64,000 nt of DNA from Embleya sp040605455 (GCF_040605455.1 NZ_JBEXCV010000004.1:62001-126000), one strand, 5' to 3'. Counted from the stretch's first letter, positions 17,542-26,761 are shown. Translations and numbers: made by a program. The notes: generated by a model from the letters alone, not told the origin.

Positions 17542-17838
17542 ATGTTCCATGGGAGAACCGTGCGCCGGCCGGACGGATGGTTCCCGTGCCGCGAAACGGA
17601 GTTCGACTTCACCGTGCTCCGGGCCGCGGTACGGGACCTACCCGGGGCCGGACCCGCCCGGGGCCGGACCGCCGATTCGGCGACGGGCGCGGAGGCAGTC
17701 GCATTCCGCCGCGCGATCGAAGCCGGTTGGGAGGATTGGTCCGGGATGCACGCGTCGGGATCGACTCGGCTGCCGCCGACCAGGGACGGCTGGGCAACCC
17801 TCGTGATGTGCTGGGCTCTGTGTCGATTGTGTTCGTGA
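17542..17838 (+). CDS. Hypothetical small protein (doubtful)
   Basis: An open frame of 98 codons in the 430-base gap between the excalibur gene and the peptidase, starting MFHGRTVRRPDGWF. Third-position GC is high through the middle, which favours coding, but no family is recognised, there is no good ribosome site, and the last codons (CWALCRLCS) look random. It may be a gene remnant. Confidence 0.25.
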   Translation: MFHGRTVRRPDGWFPCRETEFDFTVLRAAVRDLPGAGPARGRTADSATGAEAVAFRRAIEAGWEDWSGMHASGSTRLPPTRDGWATLVMCWALCRLCS

Positions 17839-17878
17839 GGTTCACCCGAGACCGCACGACCGAGCCAGGGAGATCCCC

Positions 17879-18835
17879 ATGCGCATGATGTATCCGGCCA
17901 CCGAGCCCTACGACCGGGGCATGTCGGATGTCGGCGACGGCCAGTCGATCGCCTGGCGACGCTACGGAACCCCGGGCGGCAAACCGGCCGTCTTCCTGCA
18001 CGGCGGTCCCGGCGGAGGCTGTCTGCCCGACCATGCGCGGACGTTCGACCCGGAGCGGTACGACGTCCTGCTCTTCGACCAGCGCGGCTGCGGGGAGAGC
18101 ACGCCGCACGTGAGCCGGTTCGAGGTGGACCTGAGCACGAACACCACCTGGCATCTGGTCGCCGACATCGAGAAGTTGCGCGAACTGATGGGTGTGGACC
18201 GCTGGTTGGTCTTCGGCGGTTCGTGGGGCAGCACACTCGCACTGGCGTATGCGCAGACCCATCCGCAGCGGGTCACCGAGTTGGTCCTGCGCGGCATCTT
18301 CACGCTGCGGCGCCGGGAACTGGCGTGGTTCTACCAGAGCGGTGCGTCGATGTTGTTCCCGGAAGCCTGGCAGGAGTACCTCGCGCCGATCCCGGAGGCC
18401 GAACGCGATGACCTGATCGGCGCGTTCGGCCGCCGGCTCAACGACCCTGATCCCAAGGTGCGCGAGGAGGCGGCGATCGCGTGGAGTGCGTGGGAGAGCA
18501 CGTTGATCGCCCTGCTGCCGAGACCCGATCTGGTGGAGTTGCACCGACAGCCGAAGTTCGCCCTGGCCTTCTCCCGGATCGAGAACCACTACGTGCGCAA
18601 CGGCGGCTTCCTGGAGGAGGGCCAACTGATCCGCGACGCGGACCGACTGCGCCACATCCCCGGCGTGATCGTGCAGGGTCGCTACGACATGTGCACTCCC
18701 CCGGCGACCGCCTACGACCTGCACCGGGCCTGGCCGGAGGCCGAATTCGTGATCGTGCCGGATGCGGGCCACGCCTTCTCCGAACCGGGCATCACCCACC
18801 ACCTGATCGAGGCCACGGACCGCTTCGCGCGGTGA
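17879..18835 (+). CDS. pip: Proline iminopeptidase
   Basis: Alpha/beta-hydrolase peptidase (318 residues) releasing N-terminal proline from peptides, EC 3.4.11.5. Family S33 signatures are clear: FLHGGPGGGC (oxyanion loop), LFDQRGCGESTPH, GGSWGSTLALAYA with the nucleophilic serine, the cap-domain segment ELAWFYQSGASMLFPEAWQ, GRYDMCTPP with the catalytic Asp and GHAFSEPG with the His. ATG at 17879 has AGGGAG upstream; further ATGs follow at once. The product has no signal peptide, so it is cytosolic. The next hydrolase follows at 52 bases. Confidence 0.94.
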   Translation: MRMMYPATEPYDRGMSDVGDGQSIAWRRYGTPGGKPAVFLHGGPGGGCLPDHARTFDPERYDVLLFDQRGCGESTPHVSRFEVDLSTNTTWHLVADIEKLRELMGVDRWLVFGGSWGSTLALAYAQTHPQRVTELVLRGIFTLRRRELAWFYQSGASMLFPEAWQEYLAPIPEAERDDLIGAFGRRLNDPDPKVREEAAIAWSAWESTLIALLPRPDLVELHRQPKFALAFSRIENHYVRNGGFLEEGQLIRDADRLRHIPGVIVQGRYDMCTPPATAYDLHRAWPEAEFVIVPDAGHAFSEPGITHHLIEATDRFAR

Positions 18836-18886
18836 GGGGCACGGGCCGATTCGAGGTCGGCCGCGAGGTCCCGGGAGAATGCTCGA

Positions 18887-19666
18887 ATGAGTGCTTCTCG
18901 TGACATCCTCACGCGCCCGGCCGCCGGACCCGAACGCACGTTGCGGTACGGACCCGAGGCGGATCAGATCATCGACCTCTGGCAGCCCGCGGCCGAGCCG
19001 CGCGCGCTCGTGGTGGTCATGCACGGGGGGTATTGGCGGGCCGAGTACGACCGCATGTACACGTATTCGATGTGCGTCGCGCTGGCGGCCGAGGGCTATG
19101 CGGTCGCGAGTATCGAGTACCGCCGTGCCGGGCGGCCGGGCGGCGGCCGGCCCGGCACGTTCGAGGACGTCGCCGCCGCGCTCGATCTGTTGTGCGCGGA
19201 GGCCGATCGGCCGGTGGTCCTGCTGGGGCACTCGGCGGGCGGGCATCTGGCGGTCTGGGCGGCGCTGCGCGATCGGCTGCCGGTGGGCGGCGCGGGTCGA
19301 TTGCCGGCCGCGCCGCCGGTTGCGGGGGTGGTGTCGTTGGCGGGCGTACTCGACCTGGACGCGGCCCTCGCCCTCGACCTGGACGACGGTGCGGCGGCGG
19401 AGTTCCTGGGCGAGGACCGCTCCGAGGCGGTGCTCGCGCAGACGGACCCGACGCGGTTGGCGGCGGGTGGCGTGAGCGGCCGGCCGCTGATCCTGCTGCA
19501 CGGCGATGCCGACGAGCAGGTACCGCTCGCCCTGAGCCGGACCTTCGCGGCCGCGTCGGGCGCGAAGTTGCGGGAGTTGGCCGGCGTCGGCCACTTCGAG
19601 CTCGTCGACCCGCTCTCGGCGGTCTGGCCGGAGGTCGTCCGGGCGGTCGCGGAACTGGCGGGCTGA
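18887..19666 (+). CDS. Alpha/beta hydrolase, kynurenine-formamidase-like
   Basis: A 259-residue alpha/beta hydrolase. The oxyanion motif is HGGYWR and the nucleophile elbow is GHSAGG; LLHGDADEQVPLALS provides the acid and GVGHFELVDP the histidine. The HGGYW form is shared with kynurenine formamidases and related small-ester hydrolases, so an arylformamidase-like activity is possible, but no kynurenine-pathway gene is nearby and the substrate is undetermined. Cytosolic. It runs in the same direction as pip and is followed by a truncated CGNR gene. Confidence 0.75.
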   Translation: MSASRDILTRPAAGPERTLRYGPEADQIIDLWQPAAEPRALVVVMHGGYWRAEYDRMYTYSMCVALAAEGYAVASIEYRRAGRPGGGRPGTFEDVAAALDLLCAEADRPVVLLGHSAGGHLAVWAALRDRLPVGGAGRLPAAPPVAGVVSLAGVLDLDAALALDLDDGAAAEFLGEDRSEAVLAQTDPTRLAAGGVSGRPLILLHGDADEQVPLALSRTFAAASGAKLRELAGVGHFELVDPLSAVWPEVVRAVAELAG

Positions 19667-19716
19667 CGCAGTGCGATCGGGGCGGTGCTGGTCGGTCGGA
19701 GAGCAGTGGGCCGCCC

Positions 19717-20115
19717 GGGCCCGCGCTACCACCGATCGAGCTGCGCGAAGCGCTGTACCGGCTCGCGTCCGCTCGGGACACGCCGGAGGGGTACGGCGCA
19801 CGGGACCGCGCGACGCTGAACGGCTTCGCGGCCGGCTCGCCGGTCACGGTCGCGCTGGCCGCGGCCGGTCGGATACGGCGTAGCGGCGACATCGCCGCCG
19901 TCCTGGCCACGATCGCGCGCTCGGCGGTGACCCTGTTCGGCGGCTCGGACGCGGCCCGCGTCCGAGAATGCGAGGCGCCGACGTGCACCCGCCTCTACGT
20001 CGACTCGTCCCGCCACGGCAGCCGGCGCTGGTGCGACATGCGCGGCTGCGGAAACCGGGCCAAGGCGGCAAGCTTCCGCGCCCGCCACCGGGAGGGCCAA
20101 GCCGCCGACGCCTGA
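19717..20115 (+). pseudogene. 5'-truncated CGNR zinc-finger protein
   Basis: The frame encodes the C-terminal two thirds of a CGNR/ABATE-type protein: IELREALYRLASARD, then SGDIAAVLATIARSAVTLFGG, and the zinc finger CTRLYVDSSRHGSRRWCDM with the diagnostic CGNR tetrapeptide. Intact family members are about 180-200 residues and carry an N-terminal segment that is missing. There is no in-frame ATG, GTG or TTG between the upstream hydrolase gene and the conserved part, and the frame simply continues into antisense-like sequence of that gene. It is most simply a decayed regulatory gene that lost its 5' end. Confidence 0.65.
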
Positions 20116-20225
20116 CGGGGCTCGATACCCGGGCGCCACGGCCGGCCCACTGGGCGCACCCGGTGCACTCGGCGTACTCGATGCACTCGACGCACCCGGC
20201 GTACAGGGGTGGTTCGGGCGGTCGG

Positions 20226-20732
20226 CTACCCGGGCGTGCCCAGTGTCGAGGCAAGGATGCGCAGCGCCCGGTCGACCACGTCCCGGTCCGCTGCCTCGAT
20301 CGGCCTCAGTAGGCCGTCGAGCGCGGCGATCCGCGCGCGCATCGCCGCTCGGGCACCCTCGCGACCCGCCTCGGTGAGGCAGACCAGGACCGAGCGGCCG
20401 TCCTCGGGGTTGGGCCGCCGCTCGATCAGATCCTTGCGGGCGAGCCGGTCCACGCAGTGCGTCATCCCGCCCGACGAGTACATCACCAGCGGCTGCAACT
20501 CCCGCAGCGTCAGCCCCGGCCGATCCGGTCGGGTCGCGAGCACGGCCAGCACCATGTACTCCGGCGCGGTCAGCCCCAGCGCCCCGATGCTGCGCCGGTC
20601 GAAGTCCTCCATCGCGATCATCGCCTGATGCAGCCGCACCACGAACCCGACCGAGGCCGCCTCCACGTCCGGCAGTACCGCCGACCATGCCGCCACCACG
20701 GAATCGGCGTAGTCGGCCTGTGCTTCGCTCAC
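20226..20732 (-). CDS. MarR-family transcriptional regulator
   Basis: A 168-residue winged-helix regulator. The DNA-binding part is seen in LTAPEYMVLAVLATRPDRPG, LTLRELQPLVMYSSGGMTHC (recognition helix), VDRLARKDLIERRPNPEDGR (wing) and the dimer helix at the C-terminus. GTG at 20732 has GGGAG six bases upstream. It is followed upstream by a cupin gene on the same strand (71-base gap), which it may control. Ligand unknown. Confidence 0.88.
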   Translation of the reverse strand: MSEAQADYADSVVAAWSAVLPDVEAASVGFVVRLHQAMIAMEDFDRRSIGALGLTAPEYMVLAVLATRPDRPGLTLRELQPLVMYSSGGMTHCVDRLARKDLIERRPNPEDGRSVLVCLTEAGREGARAAMRARIAALDGLLRPIEAADRDVVDRALRILASTLGTPG

Positions 20733-20803
20733 GTCGTACTCCCTGGCAGCCCGCGCCCGCTTGGTCTCGGCCGCCACCGTAGTATCGACGACCCGCCGCC
20801 GGC

Positions 20804-21415
20804 TCACAGCGTCCGGAAGTCCTCGAACGAGAATGCGGGCGAGACCACGCACGACACCAGCACTTCGCGCCCGGCGGCCGGCCGAGCCGCCTGCCACACC
20901 CCCGGCGGGACCAACACCTGCGGCTGCTCGCCCGCCTCCACGTCCGGGCCGAGCAGGATCCGGTGCGGCTCGGCCGCAGGAGTCGTACCGTCTCCGCCCA
21001 GGCGCAGTTCGAGCGGTCCGCCCCGATGCCAGAGCCACAACTCGGCCGATTCGACCACGTGCCACACGGACTCCTCGCCCGGACCGAGCAGGAAGTAGAT
21101 GCCACTCGCGGTCTCGCGCGGACCCGGATATCCCGGCGGGGTCACCCTCACCCCGGTGCGCCAGGTCTCCCGATACCAACCGCCTTCGGAATGCGGCGTG
21201 AGTCCCATGATCCGGGCCAGGTCCGGCGGATCGAGCCGCCGCGGGGCGACGGGATCGCGATGGGGCGCGGGCACGGGAAGCCCGGAGGGCTCGGAGCGAG
21301 GGGCGGGTGCGGGGTCGGAGTTGGGGTCGGCGTCGGGATGGGTGCCGGGATCGGCGTCGGACGCGAGTACGGGGTCGGATGCGGATGCGGCGTCTGCGTC
21401 GGATGTGGAGGACAT
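20804..21415 (-). CDS. Cupin protein, DUF985/YML079W-like
   Basis: A 203-residue protein. Residues 1-60 are low-complexity, rich in Asp, Ala, Ser and Pro (DADPNSDPAPAP), and the rest is a DUF985-type cupin: IMGLTPHSEGGWYRETWR, SGIYFLLGPGEESVWHVV, ELWLWHRGGPLEL, VLVPPGVWQAARP and CVVSPAFSFEDF. Such cupins have a beta-barrel fold but no firm function. ATG at 21415 has GAGGGA upstream. The acidic N-terminal repeat is absent from ordinary family members and is odd. It lies upstream of the MarR gene on the same strand. Confidence 0.82.
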   Translation of the reverse strand: MSSTSDADAASASDPVLASDADPGTHPDADPNSDPAPAPRSEPSGLPVPAPHRDPVAPRRLDPPDLARIMGLTPHSEGGWYRETWRTGVRVTPPGYPGPRETASGIYFLLGPGEESVWHVVESAELWLWHRGGPLELRLGGDGTTPAAEPHRILLGPDVEAGEQPQVLVPPGVWQAARPAAGREVLVSCVVSPAFSFEDFRTL

Positions 21416-21488
21416 GCGTTGTTCCCTCGACTGGTGTGGGTTCCGGCGCCGGACGCGGCCGGAACCCACACCCTCACATGAGCAGGCG

Positions 21489-23504
21489 CTATCCCGCGGG
21501 TGCCGTGCACGGCGCGCCGCCGCACACGTCGACGACCCGACCGGTGGCCAGGAACTCCGCCTTCTGCCGTCGGGCAACCGGCGAGTTGCGCGGGTCCGAG
21601 TGCGGGTCCCGCCCGTACTCGGGTCCGATCGGTGGCGTATTGGTCACCGGTGGCGCGGGCGACCCGCTGTCCCAGACCACCAACGCGGACCCCCGGTACG
21701 GCTCGCGCGGCAACGGCCGAATCCCCCAATAGGGATCCCGGTCGGGGTTGCGCCCGGGCGCGATCGCCGGCTCGTGGACTCGTGCGCCGATCGTGCGCGC
21801 CTCGGTCTCGGCGGTCACCGTGGAGACCTGGTGGTCGCCGAAGGCGATCTGCATGAGCACCTGGTGGCGCGGGGTACGCGGCAACGGGCTGTGGTCCAGG
21901 CCGCTCGCGTAGCCGTTCGTCTCGCCGCGGTCCCACAACATCTGAAACAGCGACAGCACCACCTGCTGATCGAGCTTGTCCGGGAAGCCGGCGTCCAGGA
22001 TCTGCCCGTACGGCCCGAAGTCGGAGCTGCGGTTGAGCAGGACGCTGTAGTTCATCCCGGTCACCCCCAGGACGCCGCGCTTGGCGTCCTGGGACACCGC
22101 GACCAGCGACCCGCCGAGAATGCCGCCCTGGCTGTTGCCGTCGTAGACCAGGCCCTTGGAAACGTCGATCAACGGCCGCCCACTGTCGGTACGAAACGCC
22201 GGGTCGGCCGCGAAACCCTGTTCGTGGATCATGTCCCGGCCGAGGAACAACGCGTTCAGGAAGCCCTGTTGGGTGCGATCCGGCACCGCATCGAAGCTGC
22301 TCGGATCGGCGAGCGCGCGGGCGACGGTAGGCAGGTCCTCGTCGGCCATGCCGATCCACTTGGTGGCGCAGAACGTGATGTCGTGCTCGGCGGCCATCGC
22401 CTTGACGTTTTTGCCGCCCACCTCGTTGTTGCTGCCGAGCAGGCCGTGTCCGTACAGCGACGCCTGCGAAGGCCGGTCGAACGCGGAGCGCGGGATCTCA
22501 CAACGGAACTGCGCCGGTTGGGTGTTCCCCGGCAACTGTCGCGGCAGCCCGTCCCGGCCGAGGTTGAGCGTGGAACCGGTGGGACCGCCGGGGCGGTTCA
22601 GGTAACTGGGTACGGTGACCGTGCCGGTCACCTCGCGCGCGATCCGCGAATCCTGCTCCGGCGTCGGGTTCTTCACTCCGGTCACCACGAACTCCGGTGC
22701 CCGGTCGGCGAGTCGGTCGAACGCGTCGTCCCGCATCCGGAGCATGCCGCCGGTGAGGTTGCGCTCGCTCGCGACGGTGAAGTCCCAGGCCAGGTAGAGG
22801 CCGCGACGGTCGACGCCGGCGCGGTCGAGTCGATCCAGCACCGGGCGGAGTTGCGCCTGGCGAGCGGCCAACGGGTCGCGGCGCGGCAGGGTTCGGCCCG
22901 CGATCCTGGCGAACGTCTGAGGCGCGGCGATCACCCGGTTGTCGGCATCGCGCAGGTTGCGCAGGCCGACGACGTAGCGGTGGCCGGGGACGAAGTTCTT
23001 GGCCGGGTGTACCAGGAGCGCCTGGCGGGTCGAGTCCGTGGCGTTGGCGTCGAGTTCGGCCCAGTGAGGCCACCGTTCGCCGGTCTCGGTGTCGACGATG
23101 ACGATCGGCGCGTTCCGGGCGAGCGACGCACCGACGTCGGTGACCGGCACCGCGCCGCTCCGGCCGAGGTCGATGCCGGGGATCCGGGTGATCAGCGTGG
23201 AGCCGGGCGAGAAGCCGTCGTTGCGGTTCCACGCGTCGGGCGTGGCGCCATGCGGCATCATCGCCGCCGTGAACGCGACCCGACGTCCGGTGTCGGTGCG
23301 CCGATCGGCCTGCGTGTACCAGTCGTCGGGAAACGGAAGGAGGCACGCGGCCGGGTCGATCGGATCACAACCGGGTTCACCACCGGGGTGGTTCGGGTGC
23401 GCTTCGGCAACGGGTGGAACCAGTAACGACATGAGCAGGGCGGCCACGGCGACGACGACCGCGGCCGGCAGCCGACGTCGAGGACGGTGCGCGGTTCGGC
23501 TCAC
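21489..23504 (-). CDS. Large secreted alpha/beta-hydrolase-like protein
   Basis: About 671 residues. The GTG start at 23504 has GGAGG four bases upstream and is followed by an Arg-rich n-region and a hydrophobic core (AAVVVAVAALLMSLL) ending near AEAHP, a Sec signal peptide. The mature protein has no recognised N-terminal domain. Around residue 450 LVYDGNSQGGILGGS is a nucleophile-elbow pattern (GNSQGG), and HQVLMQIAFGDHQVS near 560 could supply later catalytic residues, so a serine-hydrolase fold is likely. The C-terminus contains two cysteines (CGGAPC). Conserved-looking, but I do not know the substrate. Monocistronic. Confidence 0.7.
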   Translation of the reverse strand: MSRTAHRPRRRLPAAVVVAVAALLMSLLVPPVAEAHPNHPGGEPGCDPIDPAACLLPFPDDWYTQADRRTDTGRRVAFTAAMMPHGATPDAWNRNDGFSPGSTLITRIPGIDLGRSGAVPVTDVGASLARNAPIVIVDTETGERWPHWAELDANATDSTRQALLVHPAKNFVPGHRYVVGLRNLRDADNRVIAAPQTFARIAGRTLPRRDPLAARQAQLRPVLDRLDRAGVDRRGLYLAWDFTVASERNLTGGMLRMRDDAFDRLADRAPEFVVTGVKNPTPEQDSRIAREVTGTVTVPSYLNRPGGPTGSTLNLGRDGLPRQLPGNTQPAQFRCEIPRSAFDRPSQASLYGHGLLGSNNEVGGKNVKAMAAEHDITFCATKWIGMADEDLPTVARALADPSSFDAVPDRTQQGFLNALFLGRDMIHEQGFAADPAFRTDSGRPLIDVSKGLVYDGNSQGGILGGSLVAVSQDAKRGVLGVTGMNYSVLLNRSSDFGPYGQILDAGFPDKLDQQVVLSLFQMLWDRGETNGYASGLDHSPLPRTPRHQVLMQIAFGDHQVSTVTAETEARTIGARVHEPAIAPGRNPDRDPYWGIRPLPREPYRGSALVVWDSGSPAPPVTNTPPIGPEYGRDPHSDPRNSPVARRQKAEFLATGRVVDVCGGAPCTAPAG

Positions 23505-23612
23505 TATTCCTCCAACTCCTACGACGAGCGAGGGCTGTGCAGGAATATCCACCGACATCTTGCAGCGCTTGCGTCGCGAGGGGAACGGGCAACGGAGGAG
23601 GCGAGTGGGGAC

Positions 23613-23845
23613 CGGGCTCGGGGCTCGGGGGCTCGGGGGCTCGGGCGAGGTTCGGACCGGGCGCGGACGGGTTTCGATGGGGGACGCCCGCGTTCCCCGT
23701 CACGAGAGTTCCGTGTCGGGGAACGCGGTGGTGGGGTGGATGTCGGTTCGGGATCGGGCTGCCGGGTTGGGATTAAGCTGCGGGGCAGGTTTCTGGTTCT
23801 GGTTCTGGTTCTGGCCGGGTTTTGGCTTCGGTTCGGTTCGGTGCG
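23613..23845. repeat. Simple-sequence repeats in an intergenic region
   Basis: Within the gap between two minus-strand genes (23505-23859) are GGGGCTC/GGGGGCTC repeats (about 23613-23648), four perfect copies of TTCTGG (23791-23814) and a TTCGG run just after. No gene is supported here. Confidence 0.7.
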
Positions 23846-23859
23846 GTGCTACCGGTCGG

Positions 23860-24063
23860 TCAGACCTTGGCGAGGTTGCCCGGGTCGACCGATACCTCGA
23901 CCGTACGAGAGCCGCCGGCCAGGCCGGGCAGCGTGAAGCACACGTCCGCGCGGCCCATCGTGATGCGCACGACCACTCCCGGTGCGCCTGCCGGGACGGT
24001 CTGCTTGGTGAAGCCGCCGATCGGCTGCTTCGTCTTGACTCTGTCGCCTACGTTCACATTCAT
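23860..24063 (-). CDS. Small SH3/KOW-like conserved protein
   Basis: A 67-residue protein, MNVNVGDRVKTKQPIGGF onward, ending SRTVEVSVDPGNLAKV. The alternating short beta-strand pattern with GDRVKT, GAPGVVVRI and ADVCFTLPG looks like a small barrel of the SH3/KOW type. ATG at 24063 has a GGGGAG nine bases upstream. Codon use is normal for the genome. No function can be given and it appears monocistronic. Confidence 0.65.
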   Translation of the reverse strand: MNVNVGDRVKTKQPIGGFTKQTVPAGAPGVVVRITMGRADVCFTLPGLAGGSRTVEVSVDPGNLAKV

Positions 24064-24569
24064 CGTTCCGTTTCTCCCCGTTGCTTGCTTGGCATGGGTT
24101 GCCCACGCGCCTCGCGGCTTTCCGGGGTCGCCGAAGTCGCGCGGCGGCGGGATGGCACGGAGTACGACTCGCCTGGGACCGGGCCATCGGCATGCATGCC
24201 GGGCGGGGTCGTAGGGGCGGCCGGCACCAGGATATGGCGGACGTACACGCCTTGGCGCCTGTATTTCGGGCCGAGGCACCTCTATTTCATTGCCGAAGTC
24301 CTGATTGTCGCCGGGTGTGGCCGGCCGGCGTACGGCGCGTGCCTGGTTGCCGGTTGCCCGACCGATGCGTGATGTCGCGATCAACTCGGCCCGATACCAA
24401 CCGATTTACCGTCGGCCGCGGTGATCCCGCAGGCGCGCACGAGGCACGCGCGAGGTGCGTGTGCTCACTCGTACGGCGCAACAATCGGCGCGTTCGGACA
24501 TCCGCCGGCCGACGATTGATCGATGACGTCGTCGCGAATGGAGCCTCCGGATCTCGGGCAGGCGCGGGC
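24064..24569. other. Intergenic region, no gene seen
   Basis: About 500 bases between the small KOW-like gene and the ZIP transporter gene, which diverge. Open frames here look like chance high-GC frames. The local base composition is slightly lower in GC near 24270-24300. No clear metal-regulator box was found. Confidence 0.4.
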
Positions 24570-25334
24570 ATGACCGCCGTACTGATCGCCGCCGGTGCCT
24601 TCTTGATGACCCTGCTCGGCGGTTGGGTGGCGCAGCGCATCGGCGACCGCCGACACCTCGTACTCGGTCTCGCCGCCGGGCTGATGCTCGGCGTGGTCGC
24701 GTTCGACCTGCTGCCCGAGGCGCTGTCCGCGGCGGGCGATCGGCTGGGCGGCGTGCCGGAGGCGTTGCTGATGTTCGTCCTCGGCTTCCTGGTCCTCCAC
24801 GTGGTCGAGCGCTCGGTGGCGATCCACCGGGGACACGAGGGCGAGTACGCACCACACGCCCACCACCACGGCCCGACCGTGGGCGCGGACGGGCGGGCCA
24901 AGGGCATCGGCCTGACCGCCGCCGCCGCACTGGTGGGGCACAGCGTGATGGACGGCTTCGCGATCGGCGCGGCTTTCCAGGCCGGTACGACGGTGGGCAC
25001 CACGGTGGCGATCGCGGTCGTGGCGCACGACTTCGCGGACGGCTTCAACACGTACACGGTCACCCGCATGTACGGCAACGACCGCCGCCGCGCCCTGGCC
25101 CTGCTGGGCGCGGACGCCCTCGCGCCGGTGACCGGCGCGGCCATCACGCTCGCGTTCACCATCCCGGAACACGCCCTCGGCCTCTACCTGGGCTTCTTCG
25201 CCGGCTTCCTCCTCTACCTCGCCACCGCCGACATCCTCCCCGAGGCCCACAGCCCACACCCCTCGGGCTCGACCCTGCTGTGCACGATCGCGGGGGTGGG
25301 ATTCCTTTGGCTGGTGATCTCGTTGGCGCGGTAG
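24570..25334 (+). CDS. ZIP-family metal cation transporter
   Basis: A 254-residue integral membrane transporter. Eight hydrophobic segments are visible. The metal-binding helices contain GHSVMDGFAIGAAF (helix IV signature) and VAHDFADGFNTY (helix V), and a His-rich cytosolic loop HAHHHGP lies between helices III and IV. ATADILPEAHS near the C-terminus is also typical. ZIP proteins import zinc, iron or manganese; the metal is not determinable here. ATG at 24570 directly precedes the first helix. It converges with a glyoxalase-like gene. Confidence 0.9.
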   Translation: MTAVLIAAGAFLMTLLGGWVAQRIGDRRHLVLGLAAGLMLGVVAFDLLPEALSAAGDRLGGVPEALLMFVLGFLVLHVVERSVAIHRGHEGEYAPHAHHHGPTVGADGRAKGIGLTAAAALVGHSVMDGFAIGAAFQAGTTVGTTVAIAVVAHDFADGFNTYTVTRMYGNDRRRALALLGADALAPVTGAAITLAFTIPEHALGLYLGFFAGFLLYLATADILPEAHSPHPSGSTLLCTIAGVGFLWLVISLAR

Positions 25335-25362
25335 GCGGGCGAAGCGAGGCGCGGGCCGTCGT

Positions 25363-25770
25363 TCAGCGCAGCATGGGGCCGGTGCGCTCGATCAGGTCCC
25401 AGCGGTTGCCGTACAGGTCTCGGAAGACCGCGACGACGCCGTACTTCTCCCGCCGAGGCGGTTCCTCGAAGATCACGCCGGCGGCGAGCATCCGGGCGTG
25501 TTCCCGAGCGAAATCGTCGGTGTACAGGAACAGTCCGACCCGCCCACCGGTCTGATCCCCCACCCGGGAGCGCTGCTCGTCGTCCACGGCCCGAGCCAGC
25601 AGAACCGCCGCCTCGTTGGGCCCCGTACCGGGCGGCGCGACCACGACCCACCGCTTGCCGTCCGCCATCGGAGTGTCCTCGCGCAGGTCGAACCCGAGGG
25701 CGCGGGTGTAGAACGCGATGGCCTCGTCGTAGTCCCGCACCACCACCGCCACCAGCCCGAGCCGGTTCAT
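25363..25770 (-). CDS. VOC/glyoxalase-superfamily protein
   Basis: A 135-residue protein with two beta-alpha-beta-beta-beta modules: VAVVVRDYDEAIAFYTRALGF at the start and VGLFLYTDDFAREHARM in the second half, ending FRDLYGNRWDLIER. The metal-ligand positions look partly conserved (final Glu in DLIE). The family includes glyoxalases, dioxygenases and resistance proteins, so the activity cannot be given. The start ATG overlaps the stop of the upstream membrane-protein gene (ATGA). Confidence 0.85.
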   Translation of the reverse strand: MNRLGLVAVVVRDYDEAIAFYTRALGFDLREDTPMADGKRWVVVAPPGTGPNEAAVLLARAVDDEQRSRVGDQTGGRVGLFLYTDDFAREHARMLAAGVIFEEPPRREKYGVVAVFRDLYGNRWDLIERTGPMLR

Positions 25771-26198
25771 CGGCCACGCCCGCCGGCCGCGACCGCCGAG
25801 CCGGCCGCGAGGGCGAGACACAGCGGCGAGTAGGCCACCCGATCCAACCGGCGAAAGCGCGCGGAGGACGATCCCGGCGACGCGAGATCCGTCCGCCGGG
25901 CAAGGCCGAGCACACCACGCAGCCCCAGTACGCCGGCCACCCCGAACGCCCCGACCCGAGCCACCGCGGGCCGACTCCTCGGCCGTCCCGCGACCGACAG
26001 CGCCGCCGCACCCAGCGCACCCGCGGCGGCGAAGCACGCCGCCGGCCCGGGCATACGCGGCTGCCCGACCACCGCATCCGACAGCGATTCCCGATCGGGC
26101 AACGGCCACGACGACCCCAGCCCCCACGCAACATGCAGCCCGGCGAGCGCGGTCAGACTCCCGACCGATATCCGCACGGCAACGCCCTCGATGCTCAT
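25767..26198 (-). CDS. DUF3995-like small membrane protein
   Basis: A 143-residue protein with four hydrophobic helices: VGSLTALAGLHVAWGLGSSW, PAACFAAAGALGAAALSV, GAFGVAGVLGLRGVLGLA and YSPLCLALAAGSAV. The placement of HVAWG in helix 1 and RLDRVAYSPLCL before helix 4 resembles DUF3995. Function unknown. ATG at 26198 was chosen since the upstream extension is Arg-rich and non-coding in character. It overlaps the VOC gene by four bases, so the two form an operon. Confidence 0.65.
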   Translation of the reverse strand: MSIEGVAVRISVGSLTALAGLHVAWGLGSSWPLPDRESLSDAVVGQPRMPGPAACFAAAGALGAAALSVAGRPRSRPAVARVGAFGVAGVLGLRGVLGLARRTDLASPGSSSARFRRLDRVAYSPLCLALAAGSAVAAGGRGR

Positions 26199-26454
26199 GC
26201 GCCCCAAGCTACCTTCACGCACCCACACACCCCGGGCACGGGTCGACGACGAACGGAAACCGGAACGACCCGGCACGGTCACGGTCACGGGCAGCCGGCT
26301 GACATGTCCTCCCGAGCGCATCACGCAATCTGCCCGGGCCAGGTCACGCGGCCGGGTCACGCGGCCGGGTTTCGACCGAGCCGGTCACCGGGATCGCACC
26401 CGTCGGCTGCCGACCCTCCGCCGCCGATTTCGGTCAACGTGCCCTATTCTTCGG

Positions 26455-26761
26455 CTACTTGACCCAACCGCACACGCACCGAGCGGGGCCCAGCTCGTCG
26501 ACCGAGCCCGCCATCGTGCCACCGGGACTCACCGCCGCCACAAGGGCAGCACCACTCGACCCGCCGAAGGACAGCACCATCGGAACACTCCCGCGCCCCC
26601 GCAACCGCGCGGCCACCTCCTCGGCGACGGCATCGAGCGCCGCCCGCCCCCGCGTCGCCGGCCCACACCACCGCGGCCCGGAACAGCCCGTCGAGCGCAA
26701 TGCTCTCGGACGTCGACACCCCACCCGCGCCCATCAGAACCAGGACGACGTCCGTCGTCAA
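26455..26761 (-). pseudogene. Possible frameshifted small gene
   Basis: Two adjacent frames both show strong high-GC third positions. The first, from ATG at 26761, reads MTTDVVLVLMGAGGV and LDGLFRAAVVWAGDAG; the second continues as AALDAVAEEVAARLRGRG, VLSFGGSSGAALVAAVSPGG and ends CVCGWVK at 26455. Joining them across about 26640 gives a plausible protein of about 100 residues. No family is recognised, so this could be a decayed gene or a sequencing slip in a real one. Confidence 0.3.
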
